From the NCBI GenBank assembly GCA_015063545.1, contig SVTX01000012.1, positions 1-51,177 of the forward strand: a stretch of 51,177 bases of DNA. The letters run 5' to 3'. Position numbers and translations under genes: made by a program. This DNA is from Oscillospiraceae bacterium (lineage in GTDB: Bacteria > Bacillota > Clostridia > Oscillospirales > CAG-272). This document shows, one piece after another, positions 35,195-42,971 of this stretch (position 1 is the first letter of the stretch; each line of letters begins with the position of its first letter). Below the pieces are notes generated by a model. It made no database searches. It had not been told where the DNA came from and worked only from the letters and a program-made list of their open reading frames with translations.

Positions 35195-37182
35195 TGCCCT
35201 TTACCTCCTATCAATCCTTTGAGATATTGTTCGTATCCTTTTCGCTGTTCAAGCTCTGTATTCGCCCCCGAAAGTTGTCCTTCAAGGTCGGCGTTCCGCT
35301 GTTGCATCTGCGTCATCTGCTCCTGCATTTGCGCCATCTGTTGCTGTCTTGCCATCTCCTCACGGATCCTCTCCACGTTCTCCTGCGCCCAGGGATAGTG
35401 CGCTCGCTCCATATTCCGCCAGAATATAAGCTGTGTCTGCGGAAGCGAAGGATCTCCATAAGCGCCGCTTTGGAAGTTCTGTCTGTTTTCTTGCCAAAGT
35501 GTCTCGCGCGACTTCTCCACATCGATAGTTGCATCTGTCGAGAACAAATACTGATCGTTATAGTAATACTCTCCCGCCTCATCTCGCTCGATAAAATCAT
35601 AACGGTTGAATATCACGTTCTGCCAGCGTCCCTGCGCGTCTCTGAACGTCGCGGGACGGGGCTCGTCCGCATAAGCGAGATAATACTGGAATATGATCTG
35701 GTCCATCTCAGCATACGCAGCGTTCTTCATACGGCGCTTGGAGTCAAGTCTGCCCGCCGCCTGCTGTATCTGGAGCTGCTTTGCCCTGCCCGACTGTGCC
35801 GAGCTGTCATACTGGCCCTGATAAGAGTCCGTAATGCCGAGTATGCGCTTCGCCTGGTCATACAGACGCTCGGACTGCGCCGTATCTCTCGAAACGTCGA
35901 CCTGCAGGTCCACGCGTCCGAACTGATTATAGTTATTCGGCTTTGAACGGAATACCTTCTTGAAGATACTGTTGTCAAGCTCCATATTCACGTCCTCGGG
36001 CACGATAGGATACACACCCGCACCCATAAGCTTCTCCTGAATACGGCTCTCAAGCTTGTTAATTCCCTGCTGCTGAGGACGAATGAACTCACAGTCCGAC
36101 TGACCGAAAAGACTGTCCTCCTCGGACGTATTTTTCCTTATAACAACCGGGAGAATGTTCGGCGTGTAGAACGGTAGCCTCGTCGGCTCGGTCTTGGGTA
36201 CCTGCGCGTCCATCATCAGCGGCAGCATTGTGCCGTCGGGGAAATGCTGAAACGCCATATCGCCGTTTTCCTCAAGCATTTGCCGCTGCTGTACCTCGTA
36301 CACGGGCTGACCGTTCTCGATAACCACGCTCATGGCGGGTATCGCCGAGCCGTCGGACAGAATAACGTCTCTGTTCAACTCCTCATAGTCCTCGTTCTGA
36401 AGCTCGTATTTGGGATGTTCGCACGCGCAAAGCTCCTCACGCTTGCCGCACGCCTTACATATCTTACGCTTACGCGCGTAGTAATCGTCAAGGTCCAGAA
36501 GCACCGTGTCACCCGACCACACGAACTGACACACCTTGTCCTCGTCATTCTTGTAATAGCAAACGTAAAGCGTCGCCGTTTTATCGTCCGCGCTCTCATC
36601 CGATTCTGTCTCGTCCGCTATCTCGACCGACACACCATACTTGCGAACTATGTCCTCCTTGGTCGTGTCAAACTTGACAAAGCAGTATTCCATCTCCTGC
36701 ACGTCATATATATTCGGCTGACCGACGAATCGCATGGGCGACAGACAGCTTATTTTCACATCTCCAACTGTATTGTGAGTCATTATCGAGTTATCCCACT
36801 CAATAAGCCAGACAGAGCCTCCATATATGGGATTGAAACGCTCGTCCATATCGTTCATCTTCTCGAAAGGCAGCTCGTCGCGCTTGTTCTTAAGCAACGT
36901 CTCAATACTTTTGGCGCATCTCTCGTTCTTTTCGCTGTAGACCTTCGGAGACACGCTCGGGTTTGGTATGTAGCTCGTTATCTGACTTTCGACCAATTCG
37001 TACGTTATATTTCGTATCTGCGTCGCGTCCACAGTTGTGTCGTCAATAGTCTTGCTACCCTTGTACTGCTCCTTGTACTTCTTCATTTTCTCTATGAGCT
37101 CCGACGAAGCCGCCTCCGCCTCGTGATAAAGCTCCTGGAAGAACGCAAGCCTCTCCTGCTTGTCTTTACTTTCAATGATCAT
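35191..37182 (-). CDS. Portal protein (podovirus type)
   Basis: 663 residues. The N-terminal part (ELYHEAEAASSELIEKMKKYKEQYKG, TQIRNITYELVESQITSYIPNPSVSPKVY) and the central clip/stem part (EDSLFGQSDCEFIRPQQQGINKLESRIQEKLM) are typical of P22-like portals. The C-terminus is a Q-rich helical barrel (MARQQQMAQMQEQMTQMQQRNADLEGQL). An unusual cysteine cluster CKACGKREELCACEH (about 240-255) may bind zinc. It overlaps terL upstream (TAATG) and the 1095-aa gene downstream (ATGA). Confidence 0.9.
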   Translation of the reverse strand: MIIESKDKQERLAFFQELYHEAEAASSELIEKMKKYKEQYKGSKTIDDTTVDATQIRNITYELVESQITSYIPNPSVSPKVYSEKNERCAKSIETLLKNKRDELPFEKMNDMDERFNPIYGGSVWLIEWDNSIMTHNTVGDVKISCLSPMRFVGQPNIYDVQEMEYCFVKFDTTKEDIVRKYGVSVEIADETESDESADDKTATLYVCYYKNDEDKVCQFVWSGDTVLLDLDDYYARKRKICKACGKREELCACEHPKYELQNEDYEELNRDVILSDGSAIPAMSVVIENGQPVYEVQQRQMLEENGDMAFQHFPDGTMLPLMMDAQVPKTEPTRLPFYTPNILPVVIRKNTSEEDSLFGQSDCEFIRPQQQGINKLESRIQEKLMGAGVYPIVPEDVNMELDNSIFKKVFRSKPNNYNQFGRVDLQVDVSRDTAQSERLYDQAKRILGITDSYQGQYDSSAQSGRAKQLQIQQAAGRLDSKRRMKNAAYAEMDQIIFQYYLAYADEPRPATFRDAQGRWQNVIFNRYDFIERDEAGEYYYNDQYLFSTDATIDVEKSRETLWQENRQNFQSGAYGDPSLPQTQLIFWRNMERAHYPWAQENVERIREEMARQQQMAQMQEQMTQMQQRNADLEGQLSGANTELEQRKGYEQYLKGLIGGKGQ

Positions 37183-38546
37183 TATTCGGGTAAACCTCCC
37201 ATCCTTTTTATAATTATTTTCCTCTCCTCTTCCGAGGCATTATAGTAGTCCTCCAAAATATCCGCACGGTACTTCACGCGCTTCGGTGCTTCCGGCTCGC
37301 TCGGCCGCGTCCAATAAATTGCAAAGTAACGCAGTGCATCGGGACTGTGCGTTATCTCGTGAGGCTCGATCCTCGTATCCGTAGGCTTGCGCGGATCTCT
37401 CAACAGCTCGGGCAAGTGACGAATGAGCTTCACACAGTTTCTGAATATATGAAGCCGACACTCACCGTGCTCGTTCGCCCGCAAAAGCTCCTTTATTGCG
37501 AGCCAGCCTGCCTCTCTGTCATTATTCGACTTGACAAGCTCAAGCCCCGCCTCCGAGAAAAGCAACGCCTTACTCTTGCCCGTCTCCTGCGAGCGATTCC
37601 ACAAATCGGGCGGCGCCAGGACGGCATATATCCTCTCATCCGGCTCCGTAAAGTTATTTATAGCCGACGCCGCCGCACTTATCGGCAAATCAGGCTGACA
37701 GTATTCTTTATAAACGTAGCAGTGACTGTTGTTATCAATGGCGATCCAATATGCCGCAAGCATATCCAATCCGTAGTCAATGGATATGTACCGACGCCAT
37801 TCCTTCGGTATCTTGAATGGATCACACGTATGCAGATCCCGCCTGAACTCGTTGAAGTACTGACCCTCTGCCACGTCCCACGAACCGTATCTCCAACGCT
37901 CGCGCATGCCGTCAGGCAGCGAATCCAGCTGCTTAACGTACTCGGGGTTCTTCTCCATAAGGATTTTGTTGTCGTCAACAAGCGCCTGAATGAACATGAA
38001 GTCCTCCGGATTCTCCCCGGGAAGATATTCACGGCTCACAAACAGCCTCTTCACCCACAAAAAGCCCACTCCGTCAGGGTTACACGTCAGATACATGCGC
38101 TTTGGAAAGTCATTCGCACCACGAAGGCACGCCTTAAGTATGTTGAATGCGAACTCCGTGAACTGCGTCGCCTCTTCGAGGAAAATGACGTCATATTCCT
38201 GTCCCTGATACTGCAGCGCGTCCGCATCTGTCGCAAAATACGAGCATCTGATACGACTTCCATTAAGGAACGTGAATGACTTCTCCGTTTCCTTGTACGG
38301 TGCGATCTCCACGGGGAGATCCGCACGCAAGGGTAATATGTGGTTTTCGCGCAGATCCGTGTACGTCTGACGAAGGATCAGTATCTTAATTCCCGCCCAT
38401 TTAAGCGCGAGACGCTTCGCCTTCTCTCTCACCGCCCAGGACTTACCTCCGCCGCGCGCTCCACCGTACGCCACGTATTTAGCACGGGCAAGCATGAACT
38501 CCTTTTGCTTTGGCTGCGGCTTGCCGAGCTTAACGCAAATCTCCAT
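37182..38546 (-). CDS. terL: Terminase large subunit
   Basis: 454 residues. The N-terminal ATPase has Walker A GGARGGGKS (28-36), IKILILRQTYTDLRE and Walker B VIFLEEA (120-126), followed by the coupling segment YLTCNPDG. The C-terminal RNase H-like nuclease starts with SIDYGLDMLAAYWIA, with the first catalytic Asp, and later has HSPDALRYFAIYW. It cuts and pumps phage DNA into the head with terS and portal, the genes on either side. Confidence 0.97.
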   Translation of the reverse strand: MEICVKLGKPQPKQKEFMLARAKYVAYGGARGGGKSWAVREKAKRLALKWAGIKILILRQTYTDLRENHILPLRADLPVEIAPYKETEKSFTFLNGSRIRCSYFATDADALQYQGQEYDVIFLEEATQFTEFAFNILKACLRGANDFPKRMYLTCNPDGVGFLWVKRLFVSREYLPGENPEDFMFIQALVDDNKILMEKNPEYVKQLDSLPDGMRERWRYGSWDVAEGQYFNEFRRDLHTCDPFKIPKEWRRYISIDYGLDMLAAYWIAIDNNSHCYVYKEYCQPDLPISAAASAINNFTEPDERIYAVLAPPDLWNRSQETGKSKALLFSEAGLELVKSNNDREAGWLAIKELLRANEHGECRLHIFRNCVKLIRHLPELLRDPRKPTDTRIEPHEITHSPDALRYFAIYWTRPSEPEAPKRVKYRADILEDYYNASEEERKIIIKRMGGLPE

Positions 38547-39070
38547 CAGAATGACTCCTCGTCTATCTCCTCGGGCATCTTAACGGAAAGCACCAAAGAC
38601 GCGTCCTGCTGCGTTTTTTCGGTCATCCCGTGGTTGTTTATCGCCTCGAACTTTGCAAACTGCGGGTTATAAAATCCCGACAGTGTATTCGTTATGAGCT
38701 TGCCCTTCTGCATCTCGCGCGCACGCGCGTAACAGTGTGAAAAACGACGGTTTTCATCACACCAATTAAGAAGTGTGTGTGTCGTAACTCCTATACTCAT
38801 CGCAAAGCCCTCAAACGTCGGATATTCATTCGGGAAAATCATCGGCTTTTCTTCCAATAGATTCCCTTCCTTGTCATACCTCTTACAATACTCAATCCTC
38901 GTCGCAGGTTGACTAAAATACTCTATAAGCTTGTCAGCATACTCGGGCTTATATTTACACGCCACAGCGTTCTCCTTCTCGAAGAGCTGATTCTCGCTAA
39001 TCCTGTTCCCCTTCGTAAACCTCCCGCGCTCGTCACGCCCGGGGGTACTTTTTTTCTCTTTCTCGCTCAT
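38546..39070 (-). CDS. Terminase small subunit-like protein
   Basis: 174 residues. The basic N-terminus (GRDERGRFTKGN) is followed by a helical DNA-binding region (EYPTFEGFAMSIGVTTHTLLNWCDENRRFSHCYARAREMQ) and an acidic C-terminus (MPEEIDEESF) that would contact TerL. It resembles P22 gp3-type packaging proteins. It is the first gene of the packaging operon after P1 and L1, and its stop overlaps the terL start (TGATG). Confidence 0.85.
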   Translation of the reverse strand: MSEKEKKSTPGRDERGRFTKGNRISENQLFEKENAVACKYKPEYADKLIEYFSQPATRIEYCKRYDKEGNLLEEKPMIFPNEYPTFEGFAMSIGVTTHTLLNWCDENRRFSHCYARAREMQKGKLITNTLSGFYNPQFAKFEAINNHGMTEKTQQDASLVLSVKMPEEIDEESF

Positions 39071-39089
39071 TCACAACTCCTTTTTTAAC

Positions 39090-39157
39090 AAAAAAAGAGC
39101 CATGACACCCAAATGCATGGGCATGATGGCTCTCACCTCGTTGGGTATATGGCTCTG
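39090..39157 (-). promoter_or_regulatory. Leader L1: duplicated AGAGCCAT element plus intrinsic terminator before terminase genes
   Basis: On the minus strand, AGAGCCAT (39156-39149) is repeated 23 nt later (39133-39126). The second copy pairs with ATGGCTCT (39103-39096), with inner CCCA/TGGG, and T7 follows. It lies between promoter P1 and the terS start with no gene between, so it is an untranslated leader with a terminator. It matches leader L2 in layout and in GAGxTGAGAGCCA. Confidence 0.75.
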
Positions 39158-39166
39158 TTTTATTCA

Positions 39167-39200
39167 ATTATAACACAAAAGTTACTGCAATTTGTCGCAA
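39167..39200 (-). promoter_or_regulatory. Late promoter P1 (34-bp box shared with P2)
   Basis: The dyad TGCGA-CAAA-TTGCA (39199-39186) takes the -35 place, then GTAACTTTT and TATAAT (39172-39167). It begins right after the stop of the ArpU/RinA-like gene. Two of 34 bases differ from P2. It probably drives the packaging and virion operon from terS. Confidence 0.8.
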
Positions 39201-39533
39201 TTATGCTAAATTAAGCTCTGCGGATATGTCATATATAAGTTTGTGTCTGCGCTGATAGTATGTATTTTTGGCCATAAAAGCGGAGATTGTTGACCTATTG
39301 TAACCTCTCCCTATGGCAATATCTCTCAGTAACTCGGCACGGATTCCCGTCTCCACATTCTCCAGGGCAGTCTCAACGGCAATGTTCAGTCGTAAGTACT
39401 CGTCCAGCACCGCCCCCTTTGCACTGCCATTCTTTATTGCCTGCGATCTGCGGTAATAATCTCCACACAGGCTTTCAACTATCTTTACGACTCCACGCGG
39501 AAGTTCATAATCACAGTTACCATAACATCTCAT
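39201..39533 (-). CDS. ArpU/RinA-like late transcription regulator
   Basis: 110 residues from the ATG at 39533 with AGAAGGAG upstream; the frame continues to 39560. Helical N-terminal part (RGVVKIVESLCGDYYRRSQAI..). The closing segment IAIGRGYNRSTISAFMAKNTYYQRRHKLIYDISAELNLA is the family-like HTH with YYxRRxKLI. Such proteins activate late phage genes in Firmicutes. It ends directly at promoter P1, whose -35 is replaced by a dyad. Confidence 0.65.
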   Translation of the reverse strand: MRCYGNCDYELPRGVVKIVESLCGDYYRRSQAIKNGSAKGAVLDEYLRLNIAVETALENVETGIRAELLRDIAIGRGYNRSTISAFMAKNTYYQRRHKLIYDISAELNLA

Positions 39534-39805
39534 TGTTGCGTCTCCTTCTGTCGATTCCAAATCATAACAAGCGCAAGCGGAATGGGCACTCCTTTTTCCA
39601 CGGCGGTCCTTATGTACAATGCCAAATCTGCCGAAAGATCGTTTCCCTCGCTCGCTCCTATCACGCGAATTTCCTCATCGGACAACCTAACAAAATATTT
39701 TGGCTTGCTCTGCGTCCCATCGGGCGCCGTCACGACACTACAAGCAGTACACATAGGGGTACGTTTGTTGGCGCATCGAGCGCAGTCATATATTTTAGAT
39801 TCCAC
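39530..39805 (-). CDS. Cysteine-rich small phage protein
   Basis: 91 residues from a GTG at 39805 with AGAGGAG upstream; an ATG at 39823 lacks a good site. CARCANKRTPMCTACS near the N-terminus forms a likely zinc finger (C-x2-C-x8-C-x2-C). A basic, helical C-terminal half follows (SDEEIRVIG..., GVPIPLALVMIWNRQ). Overlaps neighbours on both sides. Function unknown. Confidence 0.6.
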   Translation of the reverse strand: MESKIYDCARCANKRTPMCTACSVVTAPDGTQSKPKYFVRLSDEEIRVIGASEGNDLSADLALYIRTAVEKGVPIPLALVMIWNRQKETQQ

Positions 39806-40088
39806 TGTCGGCACTCCTCTCATTCATAAGTTTTCGGGCACGAACAAGCCTCTCCCTGGCTTTTTCAAAATCTACAACTTTCATGCCGGTGTTAACTATC
39901 TCCAGTGTTTTGAGCAGTATCTCATCTTCAGTTTTATCAAGAGACTTGCCCAGAGGATAAACTGTGCGGTTGTAAACAAACGCAAAAAGCATCACCTCCA
40001 GCATCTCTGCCCTCTCCTGCTCAGCCCGGAACAACTCGTACGTTTTTCCGAAGGCTCGTACACCACTCTTTATCTTATACCTTTTCAT
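39795..40088 (-). CDS. Small helical phage protein
   Basis: 97 residues from the ATG at 40088; the frame runs up to 40172. MKRYKIKSGVRAFG is followed by long amphipathic helices (LFRAEQERAEMLEVMLFAFV, ARERLVRARKLMNERS). No family recognised. It overlaps the 40075 stop upstream and the next gene downstream, so it is part of a coupled early set. Confidence 0.55.
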   Translation of the reverse strand: MKRYKIKSGVRAFGKTYELFRAEQERAEMLEVMLFAFVYNRTVYPLGKSLDKTEDEILLKTLEIVNTGMKVVDFEKARERLVRARKLMNERSADSGI

Positions 40089-40383
40089 CGGGTACACCGT
40101 CCTTGTTTTTAAAATGCTGTTCAATAGAATGATTGAGTTTGTTAGCTCGTTTGATACACACAAGAAGCTCATCGCTTATACGTGACACGAGTGCTCTGGC
40201 AAATTTCATATCATCCCTCTTGATCAAGTACATCAAATATACATTTAGCGAGCCGATCAATGTCCCGAGCTTGTGCTCATAAACCGCAACTCCTACACCA
40301 ATATACATGTCGTCGCACTTTTCGCACTCTACCTCGCGCACGACAATTTCCTCTCCCCAATAGGCGTATTCAAATATTTTCAT
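40075..40383 (-). CDS. Small phage protein with a CxxC pair
   Basis: 102 residues from the ATG at 40383 with AGAAGGAAACA upstream. EVECEKCDDMYIG carries one CxxC knuckle. The rest is helical (LNVYLMYLIKRDDMKFARALVSRISDELL). It may dimerise around zinc. No function is recognised. Confidence 0.55.
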   Translation of the reverse strand: MKIFEYAYWGEEIVVREVECEKCDDMYIGVGVAVYEHKLGTLIGSLNVYLMYLIKRDDMKFARALVSRISDELLVCIKRANKLNHSIEQHFKNKDGVPDEKV

Positions 40384-40579
40384 TGTTTCCTTCTCCATTT
40401 TCTAAAAAATTGACAAACCCTTCATAACACCGGACACAAAGGTCTATCCTCTGCCCACCGTAGCTGCGCGGCACACCTACGCCCCAAAGGTGTATCTTTG
40501 CCGATGATATCTTGATATCATAATCGGTTATTTCCACCCCGCACCTGTCGCAATTAACTTCTATCTTTTGGGACATCAT
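40370..40579 (-). CDS. Zinc-finger-like small phage protein
   Basis: 69 residues. Two CxxC pairs, CDRCGVEITDY and LCVRCYEGF, flank a beta segment, as in single zinc ribbons. The start follows the neighbour's stop by overlap. Function unknown. Confidence 0.6.
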   Translation of the reverse strand: MMSQKIEVNCDRCGVEITDYDIKISSAKIHLWGVGVPRSYGGQRIDLCVRCYEGFVNFLENGEGNNENI

Positions 40580-40794
40580 ACACCACCTTTCTTACTGGTC
40601 TTCGTCGCAAGCACCAAAATCGTGTCATTGTCAGCACACACGATGCAAACGTGCATTTTATTGACAGGATCCTCCCGCTTGATACCTCTTACGGTTCCCG
40701 TGTAAATCGTCATTTGGTCAACAGGCTTATCATAATCATCAATGACTATCAAATCATCCTTGTCCATGACATGAAGTAATTGTGAAACCCTCAT
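40576..40794 (-). CDS. Small phage protein directly after the DGR reverse transcriptase
   Basis: 72 residues, beta-rich (DDLIVIDDYDKPVDQMTIYTGTV, MHVCIVCADNDTILVLA). It looks like a small barrel protein. The ATG overlaps the reverse transcriptase stop by 4 bp, so it is translated with it. Whether it helps the DGR or belongs to the following set is unknown. Confidence 0.6.
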   Translation of the reverse strand: MRVSQLLHVMDKDDLIVIDDYDKPVDQMTIYTGTVRGIKREDPVNKMHVCIVCADNDTILVLATKTSKKGGV

Positions 40795-41828
40795 TTAGTT
40801 CCCTCCTTCAAAATTTTCTCCACCATTTTATCCATCGACACGATCACCCCATAGCAATCCCCATGCGACACGTGATTTTTCCACGCGCCGTAGGATTCTC
40901 TGAACTTCTTTTCCGACAGCTTACCCTCCGAGACAAGCTTCGCCATGCGGCGAAATTTTCTCTGCGCATTTCGCTTATTCTGATTCTTCAGCTTTCGGAT
41001 CACTCTCCCGGTATTCGTCACGTATGTATGAAACCCGAGATAGCTCACACCGTTCTTGAATGGAAATATCTGTGTTTTACCGTTGAGCTTCAGACCTAAC
41101 GTATCAAGAAAAGCAGTTATAACCTCAAGGCAATACCTCAAATATTCCCTGTCCGGATGTATCAAATAAAAATCATCCATGTATCTGCCATAATACTCTA
41201 TTCCCAGCTCACCGGTTATAAGCTTGTCCATGCCGTCAAGATACAGTAGCGCAAAGCCCTGGTTGATCTGGCTCCCGAGAGGTATCCCCGGTCCCACTGT
41301 GCTATCAATAAACAGATTACACAGCCAACAAATATCCTTGTCGTATGAAAAATGGTATTCAACTATATCTCTCAGCTGCTCATGAGAGATGTTATAAAAG
41401 AATTTCGATATATCGCATTTCAGTATGTACCCGGCAAAGCCGTGCTTTTTATAAAAGGACTTCATGTGCTCGCCCAGTCTATCCAGACCGAACAGCGTCC
41501 CCTTGCCCTTCTGTCCTGCGCAATTATCGTAAATAAATACCTCCTGCAGCTTTGGAAGTATAACGTTATCACACAGACTATGCTGCACGACCTTATCCTT
41601 AAAGGACGTCGTTTGAATAACTCTCTCCTTCGGCTCATAGACCTTGAACTCATTGTATTTGGAAATAGCGTACGTCTTGTCTTTCAGCTGCTCGATCAAT
41701 ACGTTTATTCCCTCAAGGGCCATGATGCTGAACTTAGCAGAGCTTTTCTTGTACCCCTTGCCGCTTTTTGATTTTTTGTAGGCACGGTACATATTTTCAA
41801 AATCTATCACTTTTTCAAAATCAGTCAT
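40791..41828 (-). CDS. DGR reverse transcriptase
   Basis: 345 residues. The RT fold has YILKCDISKFFYNI (first Asp), the motif-4 region GIPLGSQINQGFALLYLDGMD and catalytic YMDD (216-219), with YGRY before it; SYLGFHTY follows. DGR enzymes usually have GxxxSQ in motif 4; here it is GSQINQ. There is no maturase or endonuclease domain. It lies downstream of avd and the template repeat. In DGRs this enzyme makes error-prone cDNA of the template with changes at adenines. AAAGGAT precedes the start. Confidence 0.95.
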   Translation of the reverse strand: MTDFEKVIDFENMYRAYKKSKSGKGYKKSSAKFSIMALEGINVLIEQLKDKTYAISKYNEFKVYEPKERVIQTTSFKDKVVQHSLCDNVILPKLQEVFIYDNCAGQKGKGTLFGLDRLGEHMKSFYKKHGFAGYILKCDISKFFYNISHEQLRDIVEYHFSYDKDICWLCNLFIDSTVGPGIPLGSQINQGFALLYLDGMDKLITGELGIEYYGRYMDDFYLIHPDREYLRYCLEVITAFLDTLGLKLNGKTQIFPFKNGVSYLGFHTYVTNTGRVIRKLKNQNKRNAQRKFRRMAKLVSEGKLSEKKFRESYGAWKNHVSHGDCYGVIVSMDKMVEKILKEGTK

Positions 41829-41931
41829 ACAGCATAATCCTTTTTGTTTATCCTTTCGGAAGGGTTGTGCATTCTTTTGATGTGGCGTTCTGATTTCGGC
41901 TATTGCCTACTCTGTCTGACATTCCACCAAT

Positions 41932-42000
41932 ACGGGCGCACGCCGTAGTTGTTGTTGCTGTTGTTGTTATTGTTGATGTAGCCCGAGGGCGCGACGCAAA
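41932..42000 (-). other. DGR template repeat (TR)
   Basis: Non-coding repeat between avd and the reverse transcriptase, read on the minus strand. It would translate as SGYINNNNNSNNNYGVRP, with eight AAC/AAT codons. It matches VR1 (42444-42511) and VR2 (43007-43073). Against VR2 all six mismatches fall at TR adenines. Against VR1 seven of nine do. The A-rich asparagine codon tract is the standard substrate of adenine mutagenesis. Confidence 0.95.
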
Positions 42001-42027
42001 AAAGATACAACGCACAACCTATATTTA

Positions 42028-42396
42028 TCATTTGTTTTCCTTGGTTCGCCATGCAATCGCCATGTGCTTGACGTCCGACACCAATTTACTCCAGTACTCC
42101 GCCGAGCCGTTGCTTAACAGCTGCAGGTTCATCGACAGCTCAATGTAGAAAAGCATCTGATTGCAGTATGTAATCGCACGCGTAATAGTCTCGCATCTTT
42201 GAGCCCTCCGAGTGGCGTTATTGACACTATTCGCCTCAAGCAGCGTATCGTATATATCCAGGCTCTTTATCTGGATCTTATCCACGAGCGAATGTCTGTA
42301 TTTTTTGGGATATCTGTTGATGTTGGACGTAAGCTTAAACGAATGCACCGCAAGCTCCTTAGCTTTTATAATTATTTTAAAATCATTCTCCGCCAT
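42028..42396 (-). CDS. avd: DGR accessory variability determinant (Avd)
   Basis: 122 residues, all helical, basic, with four predicted helices (FKIIIKAKELAVHSFKLTSNI, LVDKIQIKSLDIYDTLLEAN, RRAQRCETITRAITYCNQMLFYIELSM, AEYWSKLVSDVKHMAIAWRT). This fits the four-helix bundle Avd that pentamerises and binds reverse transcriptase and template RNA. The ATG at 42396 is preferred; a GTG at 42402 overlaps the target gene stop. The template repeat lies 28 bp downstream. Confidence 0.9.
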   Translation of the reverse strand: MAENDFKIIIKAKELAVHSFKLTSNINRYPKKYRHSLVDKIQIKSLDIYDTLLEANSVNNATRRAQRCETITRAITYCNQMLFYIELSMNLQLLSNGSAEYWSKLVSDVKHMAIAWRTKENK

Positions 42397-42398
42397 GA

Positions 42399-42944
42399 TC
42401 ACTCGTCACAAGATACAGAGATAGAAGATACAAAGCGCAAAACCGGGCGCACGCCGTCGTAGTAGTTGCTGTAGTAGTAATAGTTGATAGAGCCCGAGGG
42501 CGCGACGCAAACGCACCAATTATCGTTATAATACTCGCTCGTGCTATCGGGAGTAGCAAGCCACCACCATTCATCAAGCTTGTATTTTTCAAAGGTCTCT
42601 CGGTTTGCTCTGTAAAAATCAAACGTGGGCAAGCTGATCTTTGATGTCATCACACCGTGCTTTTTGGATCCGTCCAGTGAGAGAAGATCCGTCTCAAGCT
42701 CGAGTACGTTCTCTGCACCGACAATCTCCTCTATCTCGGGCAAAATTTCCGATGTAAGCTTCTTGAGAATATCGCTCTTTGAAAGATCGTTATTATCACC
42801 AAAGCGCGATCTGAACGGACAGTCCTTGAATACTGCATTCACCGTACCGTCAGGCATAGTGAATTTGATAAGCTCGAATCTGCCGAGCTTGAAGATCTCT
42901 CTGTCCTGCACGTCGTCCAGAATAATTGTTTTTGCGTTTTCCAT
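42399..42944 (-). CDS. DGR target protein 1 (DUF6273/C-type-lectin-like) with VR1
   Basis: 181 residues. Central part: FGDNNDLSKSDILKKL, DLLSLDGS, then WWWLATPDS, and the C-terminal C-V-A-P-S-G...G-V-R-P-V segment. The pattern matches DUF6273-type CLec-fold proteins that serve as DGR targets. VR1 covers residues ~145-167. Displayed residues include S152, Y155-Y158, Y161, Y162 and D163. There is no signal peptide, TM or virion domain. AAAGGAG precedes the start. It is a paralogue of the next target gene. Confidence 0.9.
   Translation of the reverse strand: MENAKTIILDDVQDREIFKLGRFELIKFTMPDGTVNAVFKDCPFRSRFGDNNDLSKSDILKKLTSEILPEIEEIVGAENVLELETDLLSLDGSKKHGVMTSKISLPTFDFYRANRETFEKYKLDEWWWLATPDSTSEYYNDNWCVCVAPSGSINYYYYSNYYDGVRPVLRFVSSISVSCDE
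42444..42511 (-). other. DGR variable repeat 1 (VR1)
   Basis: Homologous to TR 41933-42000 with no gaps. Differences on the minus strand: seven at TR adenines (six A to T, one A to C) and two at non-adenines (one C to T, one T to G). It lies at the 3' end of target gene 1. The conserved GGCGTGCGCCCG at its 3' end is the likely IMH-type GC-rich end. Confidence 0.95.
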
Positions 42945-42971
42945 GTTTTTTCTCCTTTATATTGATTTGTT

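Noticed and set aside
40791..41828. Group II intron or retron reverse transcriptase
   Set aside because: No maturase or HNH domain, no intron ends, and no msr/msd. TR, avd and two VRs identify a DGR.
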